This document shows positions 44,464 to 53,086 of a stretch of DNA of 64,000 nucleotides, piece after piece. This stretch comes from CAWUKT01 sp963923035. GTDB lineage: Bacteria > Bacteroidota > Bacteroidia > J057 > JADKCL01. The stretch covers positions 1 to 64,000 of the forward strand of contig CAWUKT010000004.1 in the NCBI GenBank assembly GCA_963923035.1. Direction: 5' to 3'. The notes under the pieces were generated by a model, which was not told the DNA's origin, searched no databases, and worked only from the letters and a program-made list of their open reading frames with translations. The position numbers and the translations under genes were made by a program. Position 1 is the stretch's first letter. The number at the start of each line of letters is the position of its first letter.

Positions 44464-45687
44464 CTACTGGATAAACGGATCGCTGTATTTGGGTTCCGTA
44501 GCGAGCCCGGGATCGGTCAGGGTATGAAGAAAGGCCACCAAAGCGTCTTTTTCCACCTGGCTGAGATTCAGGCGCACCGGAGGCAAGCCCAAGCGGCCGT
44601 CATCGTTGTTTTCGACGCTCAGCCGCGGGTGCAGGCTGGTATGCGGCTGGATATTGTCGCTGTAATGGTCGACGACTTCTTCCAGGGTCTTGAAGCGGCC
44701 GTCGTGCATATAAGGCGCTGTCAGGCCGACATTGCGCAGGGAGGGAATCTTGAAGACGGCATTGTGCGAAGGATTGCCGGTGATGTCGCCCTTCCCGTTG
44801 TCCGCGTAGTTCACAGACAGGCCATTGTTCCGGGCATCCTCAATTGAGAAGACGGCCGTCTCGTGACAGTATTTGCATGTGGTTTCGCTGCGGCCATTGT
44901 AGAACAGGTCTTGGCCGAGCTTTTCCTGCTCGGTGAAATTCCGGAGCATGGGCATGCCATCATCCGCCTGCGGATAACCTTCCAGGGCGATCCCTTCGTC
45001 GAATTTTGAACCAAATGAGTAGATGGACCGGACGAACTGCGCCAGTGCTTTGGCGGTGCGGTCCGCGGTGACCATCGTGTCCCCGAAGGCGTAGCGAAAT
45101 AGGATCGGATAATAGTCCAATGCTTGCAACTTGGCTTCCAGAGCCGGTAGCTCCATGCCCATTTCGACGTGGTCCTTGATCGGAAACAGCACGAATTCTT
45201 CGAGGGTCGACGCCTTCTCGTCCCAGCCGAAATGGCCGTTTTCGTAGAACTTCACATTGGCCAGCGACATCGAATTGCGGCGGGTCTTCCCGCCATCAAA
45301 TCCGGTGCTGAACTGCTCGGGATCGGAGAAGGCCCGCGACTGTTGGTGGCAGGAGGAACAGGAAATCGTATTGTTGACCGAGAGGTTCACGTCGTAGAAA
45401 AGGACGCGGCCCAGGGTGGCACCCATATCCGTGGCCCGATTGGTTACGGGCGTATTGTCCATCGCCTGCAATTCATCGTCGATGTGCCGGGGAAGCGCCG
45501 GATTCGCGTAGTTATAGGGTTGGGCTGTGAGGGTCAAACTCTGGTTCAACACCGCCAGATCAGCATCCGTAAACTGAGAAGGGCCCACAAAACTGGGAAT
45601 AAATTCCTCCTCTTCTTCATCTCTGTTACATGCACTCAAGACCGCCAACAAGCCGATCAATACCCAAATTTTTCTTCTGTCCATCAT
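44464..45687 (-). CDS. Di-haem cytochrome c peroxidase family lipoprotein
   Basis: A 407-aa protein of the bacterial cytochrome c peroxidase/MauG family. Signal with lipobox Cys20 (LAVLSAC), so a lipid-anchored periplasmic enzyme. Two covalent haem sites: C110-S-S-C113-H114 and C271-K-Y-C274-H275. 'TRRNSMSLANVKFYENGHFGWD' (quoted in part: RRNSMSLANV) and 'NVGLTAPYMHDGRFKTLEE' (in part: TAPYMHDGRF) are typical of this family. It reduces H2O2 with electrons from small c-type cytochromes, or acts as a MauG-type oxidase. ATG 45687 chosen: the upstream TTG at 45699 would add KTG before it. Confidence 0.93.
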   Translation of the reverse strand: MMDRRKIWVLIGLLAVLSACNRDEEEEEFIPSFVGPSQFTDADLAVLNQSLTLTAQPYNYANPALPRHIDDELQAMDNTPVTNRATDMGATLGRVLFYDVNLSVNNTISCSSCHQQSRAFSDPEQFSTGFDGGKTRRNSMSLANVKFYENGHFGWDEKASTLEEFVLFPIKDHVEMGMELPALEAKLQALDYYPILFRYAFGDTMVTADRTAKALAQFVRSIYSFGSKFDEGIALEGYPQADDGMPMLRNFTEQEKLGQDLFYNGRSETTCKYCHETAVFSIEDARNNGLSVNYADNGKGDITGNPSHNAVFKIPSLRNVGLTAPYMHDGRFKTLEEVVDHYSDNIQPHTSLHPRLSVENNDDGRLGLPPVRLNLSQVEKDALVAFLHTLTDPGLATEPKYSDPFIQ

Positions 45688-46057
45688 ACCTGTTTTCAAT
45701 TAATTGGAGAAAATTCACCGAGAAAGCATATCTCCGTGACGGACAGCGCGGACTTTACCCTACCCCCCTTTCAGATTTTTTTCGGAACATCGTGGCAGGA
45801 CGTCCACAGAGGATCGAACAACTGCGGTTTATGCCCTTCTGTAAAGGATGGATTTTGGGGAAAAGAAGTATAAGGGAAATGAAAAAGTGGATGAAGGAGG
45901 GTGGATTGGGCAAATCAATTCTCACAGGACTAGTTCCGCTCCCCAAAAATCTACTTTCCCGAGTCTATTTAGGGTACGAAGGCTTCAAATGGGTGACACC
46001 TACCTCGAGGCTCAAAGGGCGGCCGATATGGAGAAGAAAAAGCCGTAAACAATAGGT
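45688..46057. other. Intergenic region, 370 bases
   Basis: Lies between two - strand genes: upstream of the peroxidase and downstream of the hydroxy-acid oxidase. No coding frame, hairpin or repeat stands out; the peroxidase promoter should be in the AT-rich part near 45690-45720. Confidence 0.4.
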
Positions 46058-47236
46058 TTATTTCACCAACAAATCCCGCACCTGCTTCGGCCGGGTGATG
46101 CCCAATTGCTTCATGTTGTTGGTCAGGTCCTCAACGAAAATATTCGTCACGTGCTCGCCGCCCCGGGTCCCCAAGGCGGCAGTCCCGTACATATAGGGCC
46201 GCCCGACGAAGACGAAGTCGGCCCCCAATGCCATGGCCCGCAGGATGTCCAATCCACCGCGGATACCGCTGTCAAACATCACGGGCACCTTCCCGTCTAC
46301 CGCCTCAACGATCCCTGGAAGGGCTTCAATGGCGCCCGGCGCCCCGTCAAACTGACGGCCCCCGTGGTTCGAGACCACCAGTCCGTCCACGCCCGATTTC
46401 AAGGCCAGTTCTGCGTCTCCCGGGTGCAAGAGCCCTTTCAGGATGACGGGTCCGTCCCACAGGTCCCGCACCGTCTGGATATAATCCCAATCCAAGTCGC
46501 CGCGAAATTCAAAGCGGGCGTAATTGGCGGCGGATTTCAGGTCTTTCTTCGGGCTGAAGGATTCAACGAAGCGGAGCCGCGGCATGCCGTGCTTGAGGAT
46601 TTCCAGGCTCCACCAGGGATTGGCGATCCCCTCCCAAATCATTTTGAGGTTGATGCGCGGCGGGACGGTGAGTCCGGCCTTACGCGAAACCTCACGACGG
46701 CCGGGCGTCGGCACATCGGCCGTGACGATCAGCGTGTGGAAACCCGATTCCTGGGCCCGGCGGAGCATCGATTTCCGGATTTCGGGGTCTTTCGGGGGGT
46801 ACAATTGGAACCAGCCCATGTCTCCCACTTCCGGGCCAATGGTCTCGGGCGTTTGGGTGGCGACCGTGCTCAAGGTATAGGGAATGCCCGCGTTGGCCGC
46901 CATCCGGGCGAGGTAGACCTCGGTATTCGGCCAGACCAGGCCCGAAAGGCCCATGGGCGCGATCCCAAAGGGAGCGGCGTAGGTCTTCCCGAACAATTCG
47001 GTTTTCAGGTCGACGTCGATTTTGCCCTGGATGAAGCGGGGCAAAAAGAGGATTTGGTCGAGGGCCGCGCGGTTGCGGCCCATGGCTTGGTCGGCCCCGG
47101 TTCCGGGTTCCAGGTACTGCCAGGCCACATTCGGGATTCGACGGCGGGCGCGCCGGCGGAGGTCCGACACCATCGGATAGGCGTCCATGATCCGGGCGAG
47201 GTGCTTGTCTTCAATATTGTTGTAGCGACTCGGCAA
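46058..47236 (-). CDS. FMN-dependent alpha-hydroxy-acid oxidase/dehydrogenase
   Basis: A 392-aa TIM-barrel flavoenzyme of the glycolate oxidase/L-lactate dehydrogenase family, oxidising (S)-2-hydroxy acids. Key parts: 'APMGLSGLVWPNTEVYLARM' (FMN-binding Thr/Ser region), 'GWFQLYPPKD', the phosphate strand 'DSGIRGGLDILRAMALGADFVFVGRP' (in parts) and the catalytic His in 'VVSNHGGRQFDGAP'. The start is uncertain: TTG 47236 or ATG 47188; the longer form fits family length. Lactate is the most common substrate, but mandelate- or glycolate-type acids are possible. It is alone and separated by 252 bases from a divergent esterase. Confidence 0.92.
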   Translation of the reverse strand: MPSRYNNIEDKHLARIMDAYPMVSDLRRRARRRIPNVAWQYLEPGTGADQAMGRNRAALDQILFLPRFIQGKIDVDLKTELFGKTYAAPFGIAPMGLSGLVWPNTEVYLARMAANAGIPYTLSTVATQTPETIGPEVGDMGWFQLYPPKDPEIRKSMLRRAQESGFHTLIVTADVPTPGRREVSRKAGLTVPPRINLKMIWEGIANPWWSLEILKHGMPRLRFVESFSPKKDLKSAANYARFEFRGDLDWDYIQTVRDLWDGPVILKGLLHPGDAELALKSGVDGLVVSNHGGRQFDGAPGAIEALPGIVEAVDGKVPVMFDSGIRGGLDILRAMALGADFVFVGRPYMYGTAALGTRGGEHVTNIFVEDLTNNMKQLGITRPKQVRDLLVK

Positions 47237-47487
47237 TGCACTGAAATTTGGGCAAGATTACGAAGAAAAAATGAAACGGTCAGGGCGGGAATAGGTTTTG
47301 CGAAATGGGAGATGCGTTGGTATTTGAGCGGATGGGGAGCTTGTGGGGACGCTTTTTTCCATTTTCCTCTCCTCCAAGGCATTCAATTGACCTGTTCTTC
47401 TTCCGGAAATGGGGTGAATTGAGGCCACAATAATACCCGGCCCCATTTCGTTACATCCACATCACCGCCGCGCTATAGATCAACTCC

Positions 47488-48714
47488 ATGAAATCAATCA
47501 TCTGCCTCCTTGCCCTGGCTGTATTTGGCTTGCAACCTGTATTTTGTTTCGGACAAAACCCTGACGACGAGACTTCCCAACTCATTTCCATTGGCACCAA
47601 AGAAAAGCTGTACTCCAAGGTCCTGGAGGAGGAGCGGGAGATTTGGGTCCACGTTCCGGAGCCCATTGACGACCAGGACAAATTTCCCGTCCTGTACCTG
47701 CTGGACGGCGAATTTAACTTTGAGACGGTGGTCGGGGTGATGAAAATGAATGTGCTGAATGGCCTCATCCCGGAAATGGTCATCGTCGCCATTCCCAATA
47801 CCAATCGCTTTCGAGACCTGACGACTTCGCACGTCGGCGACGCCACCAATCCTTCCGGCGGCGCCGGGAAATTCACCCAATTCATTGAGACCGAATTGAT
47901 TCCCTACATTGACCAGAAGTACCCCACGATTGGCTACCGAACCATCATTGGACATTCGCTCGGGGGTCTGGTCGTGGTCAATACGCTCATTCACCATCCC
48001 CACCTCTTCAGCAATTATATCGCGATTGATCCGAGCCTTTCCTGGGACAATGAAGGCTTCATGGAAACCGCGACCTCCACGGTGCGGGAAACGAATTATG
48101 AAAACAAGGCGCTCTATACCGCCATCGCCAATACCTTGCCAGGTGAGATGAGCTTCGAGGAGGCCCTCGAAGACACGACGACGCATACCCTTCACCTCCG
48201 GTCCATCCAGGAATTTTCGAAGGTGGCCCAATCCAATGAACAGCTGGTGTCGGATTGGAAATACTACGAAAATGAGGCCCACGGAACCCTCCCGCTGGCC
48301 GCCGAAAACGATGCCCTGCGGTTCCTCTTTTCCTGGTACAAATTCGACGAGTGGCGGGAATTCTTTTCTCCCGAATCAGAGCTGACCGGTACTGAACTGG
48401 TCGAGCTGATGGTGGGGTACAACGACAGGATCTCGGAAAAAATGGGGCATCAATTCCCGTTGCGCGAGGAAGAGGTCAACCAGTTGGGCTTTATGTACCT
48501 GGACATGGGCAACTTCGAGCGGGCCCGGCCGTTTTTTGAGTGGAACCTCGAGCAGTTCCCGGAAAGCGCCAATGCCCATGACTCGATGGGGGATTATTTT
48601 GCCCGGAGCTCAGACACCCCCAATGCGATCAAGTCCTACTCAAAGTCGCTGGAATTGGGAGGCGTGGAAGGGACAAAGGAAAAATTGGAGGAGTTGAGGG
48701 GTCAAAAAGACTGA
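47488..48714 (+). CDS. Exported esterase-like alpha/beta hydrolase with C-terminal TPR
   Basis: A 408-aa exported protein (signal peptide ends near CFGQ). Residues ~30-275 are an alpha/beta hydrolase of the enterochelin esterase (Fes/IroE-like) type: 'DKFPVLYLLDGE', 'EMVIVAIPNTNRFRD', nucleophile S157 in IGHSLGG and catalytic His in 'NEAHGTLPL'. Residues ~330-408 are two TPR-like units ('FMYLDMGNFERARPFFEWNL', 'GDYFARSSDTPNAIKSYSKSLE' in part). The combination of esterase and short TPR tail is frequent in Bacteroidota. Siderophore cleavage is possible, but no iron-uptake gene is nearby. Its stop abuts the stop of the DUF6157 gene. Confidence 0.88.
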   Translation: MKSIICLLALAVFGLQPVFCFGQNPDDETSQLISIGTKEKLYSKVLEEEREIWVHVPEPIDDQDKFPVLYLLDGEFNFETVVGVMKMNVLNGLIPEMVIVAIPNTNRFRDLTTSHVGDATNPSGGAGKFTQFIETELIPYIDQKYPTIGYRTIIGHSLGGLVVVNTLIHHPHLFSNYIAIDPSLSWDNEGFMETATSTVRETNYENKALYTAIANTLPGEMSFEEALEDTTTHTLHLRSIQEFSKVAQSNEQLVSDWKYYENEAHGTLPLAAENDALRFLFSWYKFDEWREFFSPESELTGTELVELMVGYNDRISEKMGHQFPLREEEVNQLGFMYLDMGNFERARPFFEWNLEQFPESANAHDSMGDYFARSSDTPNAIKSYSKSLELGGVEGTKEKLEELRGQKD

Positions 48715-49134
48715 TTAGGGCTTCCGTTTGCTCCGCATCGCTTTGACTTTTTCTACCGATTCGTCCTGCTGAAACCGCTCATATTCCTCCGATTCGCGGG
48801 GGTAAATCGCCACCCGGCCCTGCCTATCGCTGTGGACGCCCCAGCCGTAACGCTTCGTCAGTGGCGACGCCCGAAAACAAGGCTGCCCCTTGGAAAAAAA
48901 CTGCGCTTTCGCCTCCGGCCGCTCTTCCGCGGTCAAGTCCTTGCGATCAGCAAAGACCTGAAAGAAAATTTCATCAGAGGTAAATTGATAGGGATTCGAT
49001 TTCACTAACTCGAATTGGTGATTGGCGACAGACTTCTTTTGGCCCCGCATAGGAGGCTCAGTACCCACTTCCGCAGGACAATCGTCAGCGACTTCGATGA
49101 ACGTATTGAAATAGTTGGTGGTATGGACTTTCAT
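48715..49134 (-). CDS. DUF6157 family protein
   Basis: A 139-aa soluble protein that matches the DUF6157 pattern along its whole length: starts KVHTTNYFNTFIEVADDCP, contains 'FSKGQPCFRASPLTKRYGWG' and ends 'VEKVKAMRSKRKP'. Function unknown. ATG 49134 is chosen because the family starts exactly there; the Met at 49170 would add 12 residues that overlap the upstream gene. It is read after the helical-repeat gene at 49167-50672 (32-base gap) and probably co-transcribed with it. Tail-to-tail with the esterase gene, no spacer. Confidence 0.9.
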   Translation of the reverse strand: MKVHTTNYFNTFIEVADDCPAEVGTEPPMRGQKKSVANHQFELVKSNPYQFTSDEIFFQVFADRKDLTAEERPEAKAQFFSKGQPCFRASPLTKRYGWGVHSDRQGRVAIYPRESEEYERFQQDESVEKVKAMRSKRKP

Positions 49135-49166
49135 GGTTTTGGACAATGCTAAAGGAAATTTTTCCC

Positions 49167-50672
49167 TCACCCTTCTTCCAACAATTTACACACTTCCCGG
49201 TAAAGCCAGGCATAAATCGCCGTGTGACCCGCTTCCTCCAGGTTCACTTTGCAGGCTTCCAGCTTCTTCTTCCGGCGAGCCGGCAGGGACGACAGGGCAT
49301 TTGCCGCCCGCTTCAAATGCTGGGCGTAGGGCAAGTACAACTGGTAATTGGCCTTCCCGATATGGGGCCGGTTGCGTTTCAGGTACTTCAAAAAGGTCTC
49401 GACCGAGCTCGACAGCCAATCCCAATCCGCGAGGTGCCAGAGGGAGCGGATCAAGAAGACCCTCGCCGCGATCTCAATCGCAGTATTGTCAAATTTCCCG
49501 ATGCGGTTGTACAGCAATTTCAGGACCGTATCGTATTCCCGGCGGTAAAATGCAACGACGGCACTGTTGAAGTGGTAGGCCAACTCCAGGGGATCGTTGG
49601 TGACGCGCTGGCGGAAGACCTCCAGCACCGATTGGGCCCAGGCGGGATTCCCGGACTGGCAAAACAGTTGGACGATATTCTTGAGCAGCATCGACGACAG
49701 CTTCCCTCCCATTTCCAACAGCCCCAGGTCCAGCATACTTTCGTACAGTTCCTTGAGGTCCGCCAGGTATTCGCCCTCGCCCCGGTGGTATTTCAGCACA
49801 ATGAAGTTTTGGACACAAGCAAACAGGTCCCGGGTCTCTTCCATGGAAAAGGGGATCGGAGGTCGGAACAAGGCAAATAATTCCCGGTAATGGCCCACTG
49901 AATCGGGCAGGCCCAAAATTTCCGCTTCCAGCATCTGGCTGGCCCGGAGGTAGGCCTTCACCACCGGGATTTGGATCAAATCGGGGGCTGCGGCCATTTC
50001 CTGGACGTACAGCAAGCCCTTCAATTCGAGGGTGGGCCCCGCAAACAGGCGGTGGTTCAGTTCGCCGCAGGCGAATTTCAGCTTCTGGATGACATAGTAG
50101 ATGTCGAGTTCCTCGAGAACATCTCCGATGCCCGTGTCCTGGCCGGGTTCACTGGTTTCGTTGAGCAATTGGGTGCGGATCAGCCTGGCGTCGAGCCGCT
50201 GCCGGGTGGACCCGGCGCTGACGGTCGTCCCCACCCGACGCAGGGTCCGGCCGAAGGCCTTTTCCAGTTGGCCTTCCCAACCGCGGGCGTGGATGCCTTC
50301 GAGCAGTAGCTGGTCCCGGGTGCCGGGACTTTGCTGGTAGCGCCGGAAGGCGATGAAATCCAGGATTTTTTCGTGGAACTTACTGAGCCGAACCCAGATG
50401 TACTTGGTTCGGGCCGGATCAAAAGGTTGGTCGGGAAAAAGAGCTGCGTGGAATTCCTCTGCCGAGCAAGAATCTTTTCCTTTGTCCAGCACCTCCCCCA
50501 CTACAAAATCCAACAATTGATGGAATTGGGGGCTGTTTCCGAGGAGGGGACTGCGGAGGTAATCGGAAAAGAGCGGGCGTTCTTCCGGATCCAATCGCCT
50601 CAGCAAGTCAATGATTTTCTTGCCCCGGCGGGGCGCAGAAGCGGAAGTTGGGGAAGCAGGGGACGCCGACAT
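49167..50672 (-). CDS. Helical-repeat protein, paralogue of the gene at 54802-56226
   Basis: A 501-aa soluble protein with a low-complexity N-terminus ('SASPASPTSASAP') and then only amphipathic helices, TPR-like in spacing. It shares with the protein from 54802-56226: 'LDPEERPLFSDYLRSPLLGN' against 'LSPKEWNQFIAWVHSPFHNT', 'LFPDQPFDPARTKYIWVRLSKF' against 'AFPNRPYDHARLKILKSYLLKL' (parts), and 'ELDIYYVIQKLKF' against 'SLDIFSLSHKLRV'. No signal peptide or enzymatic motif. I do not recognise a named family. It is divergent from an FG-GAP T9SS protein and upstream of the DUF6157 gene. Confidence 0.8.
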   Translation of the reverse strand: MSASPASPTSASAPRRGKKIIDLLRRLDPEERPLFSDYLRSPLLGNSPQFHQLLDFVVGEVLDKGKDSCSAEEFHAALFPDQPFDPARTKYIWVRLSKFHEKILDFIAFRRYQQSPGTRDQLLLEGIHARGWEGQLEKAFGRTLRRVGTTVSAGSTRQRLDARLIRTQLLNETSEPGQDTGIGDVLEELDIYYVIQKLKFACGELNHRLFAGPTLELKGLLYVQEMAAAPDLIQIPVVKAYLRASQMLEAEILGLPDSVGHYRELFALFRPPIPFSMEETRDLFACVQNFIVLKYHRGEGEYLADLKELYESMLDLGLLEMGGKLSSMLLKNIVQLFCQSGNPAWAQSVLEVFRQRVTNDPLELAYHFNSAVVAFYRREYDTVLKLLYNRIGKFDNTAIEIAARVFLIRSLWHLADWDWLSSSVETFLKYLKRNRPHIGKANYQLYLPYAQHLKRAANALSSLPARRKKKLEACKVNLEEAGHTAIYAWLYREVCKLLEEG

Positions 50673-50997
50673 GGGAATTTATTGTAGCCTAATTATCTCA
50701 TCCCAATATAATTCTTTCCAACGAATACCCAATTCAACGGCCTCAACAAACAAATGATATTACCTGCCAGTATAACTTTCATATTTATTGTCCCTTTAAT
50801 TTTTTCTCCCCCTCTCTACCTTGCTCCTGTCAACAATCAAAACGTTACCATTTTTTCACATGTAGAAACGGATCAGGCTCAAAATTAACGGTGCAACAAG
50901 CCTGATCTACACTTTTCCAAATCAACCATCCACACTCTGATAAGCGTTTTGGCGGCGGATTTCCCGACGCCAACGGGACTACTTATTACACAACAAA
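50673..50997. other. Divergent intergenic region with an inverted repeat
   Basis: 325 AT-rich bases between divergent genes; must contain both promoters. A 9-bp perfect inverted repeat GATCAGGCT (50871-50879) / AGCCTGATC (50899-50907) with a 19-base loop, extended by TGTAG/CTACA outside a small asymmetric bulge, lies 90 bases before the FG-GAP gene. No coding frame. Confidence 0.55.
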
Positions 50998-52887
50998 ATG
51001 CTTTACACGATGAAAAAAAGACCTACCTATTCGCTTCGAAACAACAAAGTGCTGACCACCCAAACGCTCGTGGTCGCCCTGGTCATGGTGCTGGCCCTGG
51101 GATTCATGGGACAAAAAGCACAGGCCCAATTCTATATCGCGACCAATTCCGGTTTGCCGGGACTGGCGAATTGCTCGGCTGCCTGGGGTGACATCGACAA
51201 CGATGGCGACCTCGACGTGGCGCTGGCCGGCCAACCGGACGGAGCGGCCGGATTCGCTGGCATCTTCATCAATAACAACGGCTCCTTCGCCGCCGTGCCC
51301 AGCGGAAACTTTAACTTCAGCCCGCCCCCACCCGTCTCCAGTGCTGCCTGGCACCTGCTCGAATGGGGCGATTTCAACAATGACGGCCGTCTGGATCTCT
51401 ATATGGTCGGTACCGATACATCCGGATTGTCATTTGCCAAGATCTACCGGAACGATGGAAACTATCAGTTCTTCAACATTTTTGATTTTCCTCCCGGAGA
51501 CTGGTACGACGTTGAAGTGGGTGACCTCGACAATGATGGCGACGAAGACGTCCTGCTGGTGGGGCGGGAATCCCTCACCGATTCAAGTGTCATCTGGTAC
51601 AACAATCACAATCAGCTTTCTGCTACTTACCAGAAAGGGCCCCGCTTCATGACCGCAGATTCAGGAGCCGCCGACCTGGGCGATTACGATGGCGATGGCG
51701 ACCTCGACATTGTTATGCAGGGCAAAAACGGCAGTGACTATGCCACCCGGCTCTTCAGCAATGATGGGGAGAAGAACTGGTCCATTGTCGCAAATACCAA
51801 CTTCGAAGGCGTAGCAGAAGGCGACCTCGATTGGTTTGACATGGAAGGCGACGGCGATCTCGACCTGATGCTCACTGGTGGCAATGCCAGCGACGTCCAC
51901 GCATTGATCTACCTCAATACCCCCGGAGCCGCGACTCCTTTCGATACGGTAATCAATGACCTCACCGGGATCAAAGGCAGCAGTACTTCTTTTGCCGATC
52001 AAAATGGTGACGGAGCTCCCGACCTCCTGGCTACCGGAGATAGCCTTGGTAGCGCTACCCTCATCCAGCCCTTGAGCATCATTTACCAAAACAATCCTTC
52101 TCTTCCCGCTATGGTGCAAGAGCCATTTACTACAGGTGATATTACGCTCAATCAGGCCATCCGGGGCACCGCCGAATTCATTGACTTCAACCAGAATGGC
52201 GTCATAGACCTCTTTGTAAGCGGAACCAAGGCCAACAATGAAAAAGTTGCCGTCCTCTACCTAAACTTCGACACTGCTTTCGTGAATCAGCCGCCGGCCG
52301 CTCCTACCAATATGGTTGCCAGCCCTGGATCCGGCACCATTGATTTCTCCTGGGATGCCCCTACCGATGACGTAACCCCTTCCGCCGCATTGACTTACCA
52401 ATTGCTCATTGAAGAAACAAGCAACAGCTTTGCTATGTCCGCACCGCTCGCCGATACCGCCACCGGCCGTCGGAATGTTGCCCGCGCCGGGACCATTGTC
52501 GGCACCAATTGGAGCCTGAGCGGAGCTGTAACTGGCCGCACCTACTGCGCCCGGGTCTCCGCCATCGACAACTGCAATGCCGGTTCTGCCTTCTCGGCCA
52601 GCTCCTGCTCCGTCGTCCTCGGCACCAATGGCCCGAATGAGTTCCACGCCCTCCAAGCCTGGCCCCAACCCGCTGTTTCCAACGTCAATGTCCGCGTCGA
52701 AGGCCTCACCGGCTCCGGCCAACTGGACCTGATGGACCTCAACGGACGGATCCTGGCAACCATGGACATGGACCTCTCGGAAACCATTTCCCTGGACCTC
52801 GACGGCTATACCCCCGGTCTCTACCTGCTTCGCCTCCAAAGCGACGGCCAGGATGCGCCTACCACTTTGAAAATCATCAAACAATAG
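50998..52887 (+). CDS. T9SS-exported FG-GAP/VCBS repeat protein
   Basis: A 629-aa exported protein (625 if started at the Met 51010). The long N-terminal signal ends near QKAQAQ. Residues ~50-420 hold at least six calcium-binding FG-GAP/VCBS loops of the form D-x-D/N-x-D-G-x-x-D ('DIDNDGDLDV', 'DFNNDGRLDL', 'DLDNDGDEDV', 'DYDGDGDLDI', 'DMEGDGDLDL', 'DQNGDGAPDL'), suggesting a beta-propeller. A fibronectin III domain (~430-550) and a T9SS sorting domain ('AWPQPAVSNVNVRVEG', 'TPGLYLLRLQSDGQ') follow. Probably a secreted or surface binding protein. A strong hairpin terminator follows the gene. Confidence 0.92.
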   Translation: MLYTMKKRPTYSLRNNKVLTTQTLVVALVMVLALGFMGQKAQAQFYIATNSGLPGLANCSAAWGDIDNDGDLDVALAGQPDGAAGFAGIFINNNGSFAAVPSGNFNFSPPPPVSSAAWHLLEWGDFNNDGRLDLYMVGTDTSGLSFAKIYRNDGNYQFFNIFDFPPGDWYDVEVGDLDNDGDEDVLLVGRESLTDSSVIWYNNHNQLSATYQKGPRFMTADSGAADLGDYDGDGDLDIVMQGKNGSDYATRLFSNDGEKNWSIVANTNFEGVAEGDLDWFDMEGDGDLDLMLTGGNASDVHALIYLNTPGAATPFDTVINDLTGIKGSSTSFADQNGDGAPDLLATGDSLGSATLIQPLSIIYQNNPSLPAMVQEPFTTGDITLNQAIRGTAEFIDFNQNGVIDLFVSGTKANNEKVAVLYLNFDTAFVNQPPAAPTNMVASPGSGTIDFSWDAPTDDVTPSAALTYQLLIEETSNSFAMSAPLADTATGRRNVARAGTIVGTNWSLSGAVTGRTYCARVSAIDNCNAGSAFSASSCSVVLGTNGPNEFHALQAWPQPAVSNVNVRVEGLTGSGQLDLMDLNGRILATMDMDLSETISLDLDGYTPGLYLLRLQSDGQDAPTTLKIIKQ

Positions 52888-52930
52888 AACATAAAGGGAC
52901 TATGGATTGTGTGTAATTTAGTAGTACAAT

Positions 52931-52979
52931 AACCCCATTTTCAAGGAGAAGCCTCACCGGCTTCTCCTCTTTGGGGTTT
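52931..52979 (+). terminator. Rho-independent terminator of the FG-GAP protein gene
   Basis: Ten-bp stem AGGAGAAGCC (52944-52953) / GGCTTCTCCT (52959-52968) with loop TCACC, flanked outside by AACCCC / GGGGTT which can extend the hairpin. Confidence 0.8.
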
Positions 52980-53086
52980 CAGGGAAAAACTTGTTTCATC
53001 TCCGCAGCTTCCCCAAATTGTAACCGGAATCCACCCTTTAGTTGTGCGTATTTAGTTTTTGAATCAAGCTATCAGGATCAGTTGTT

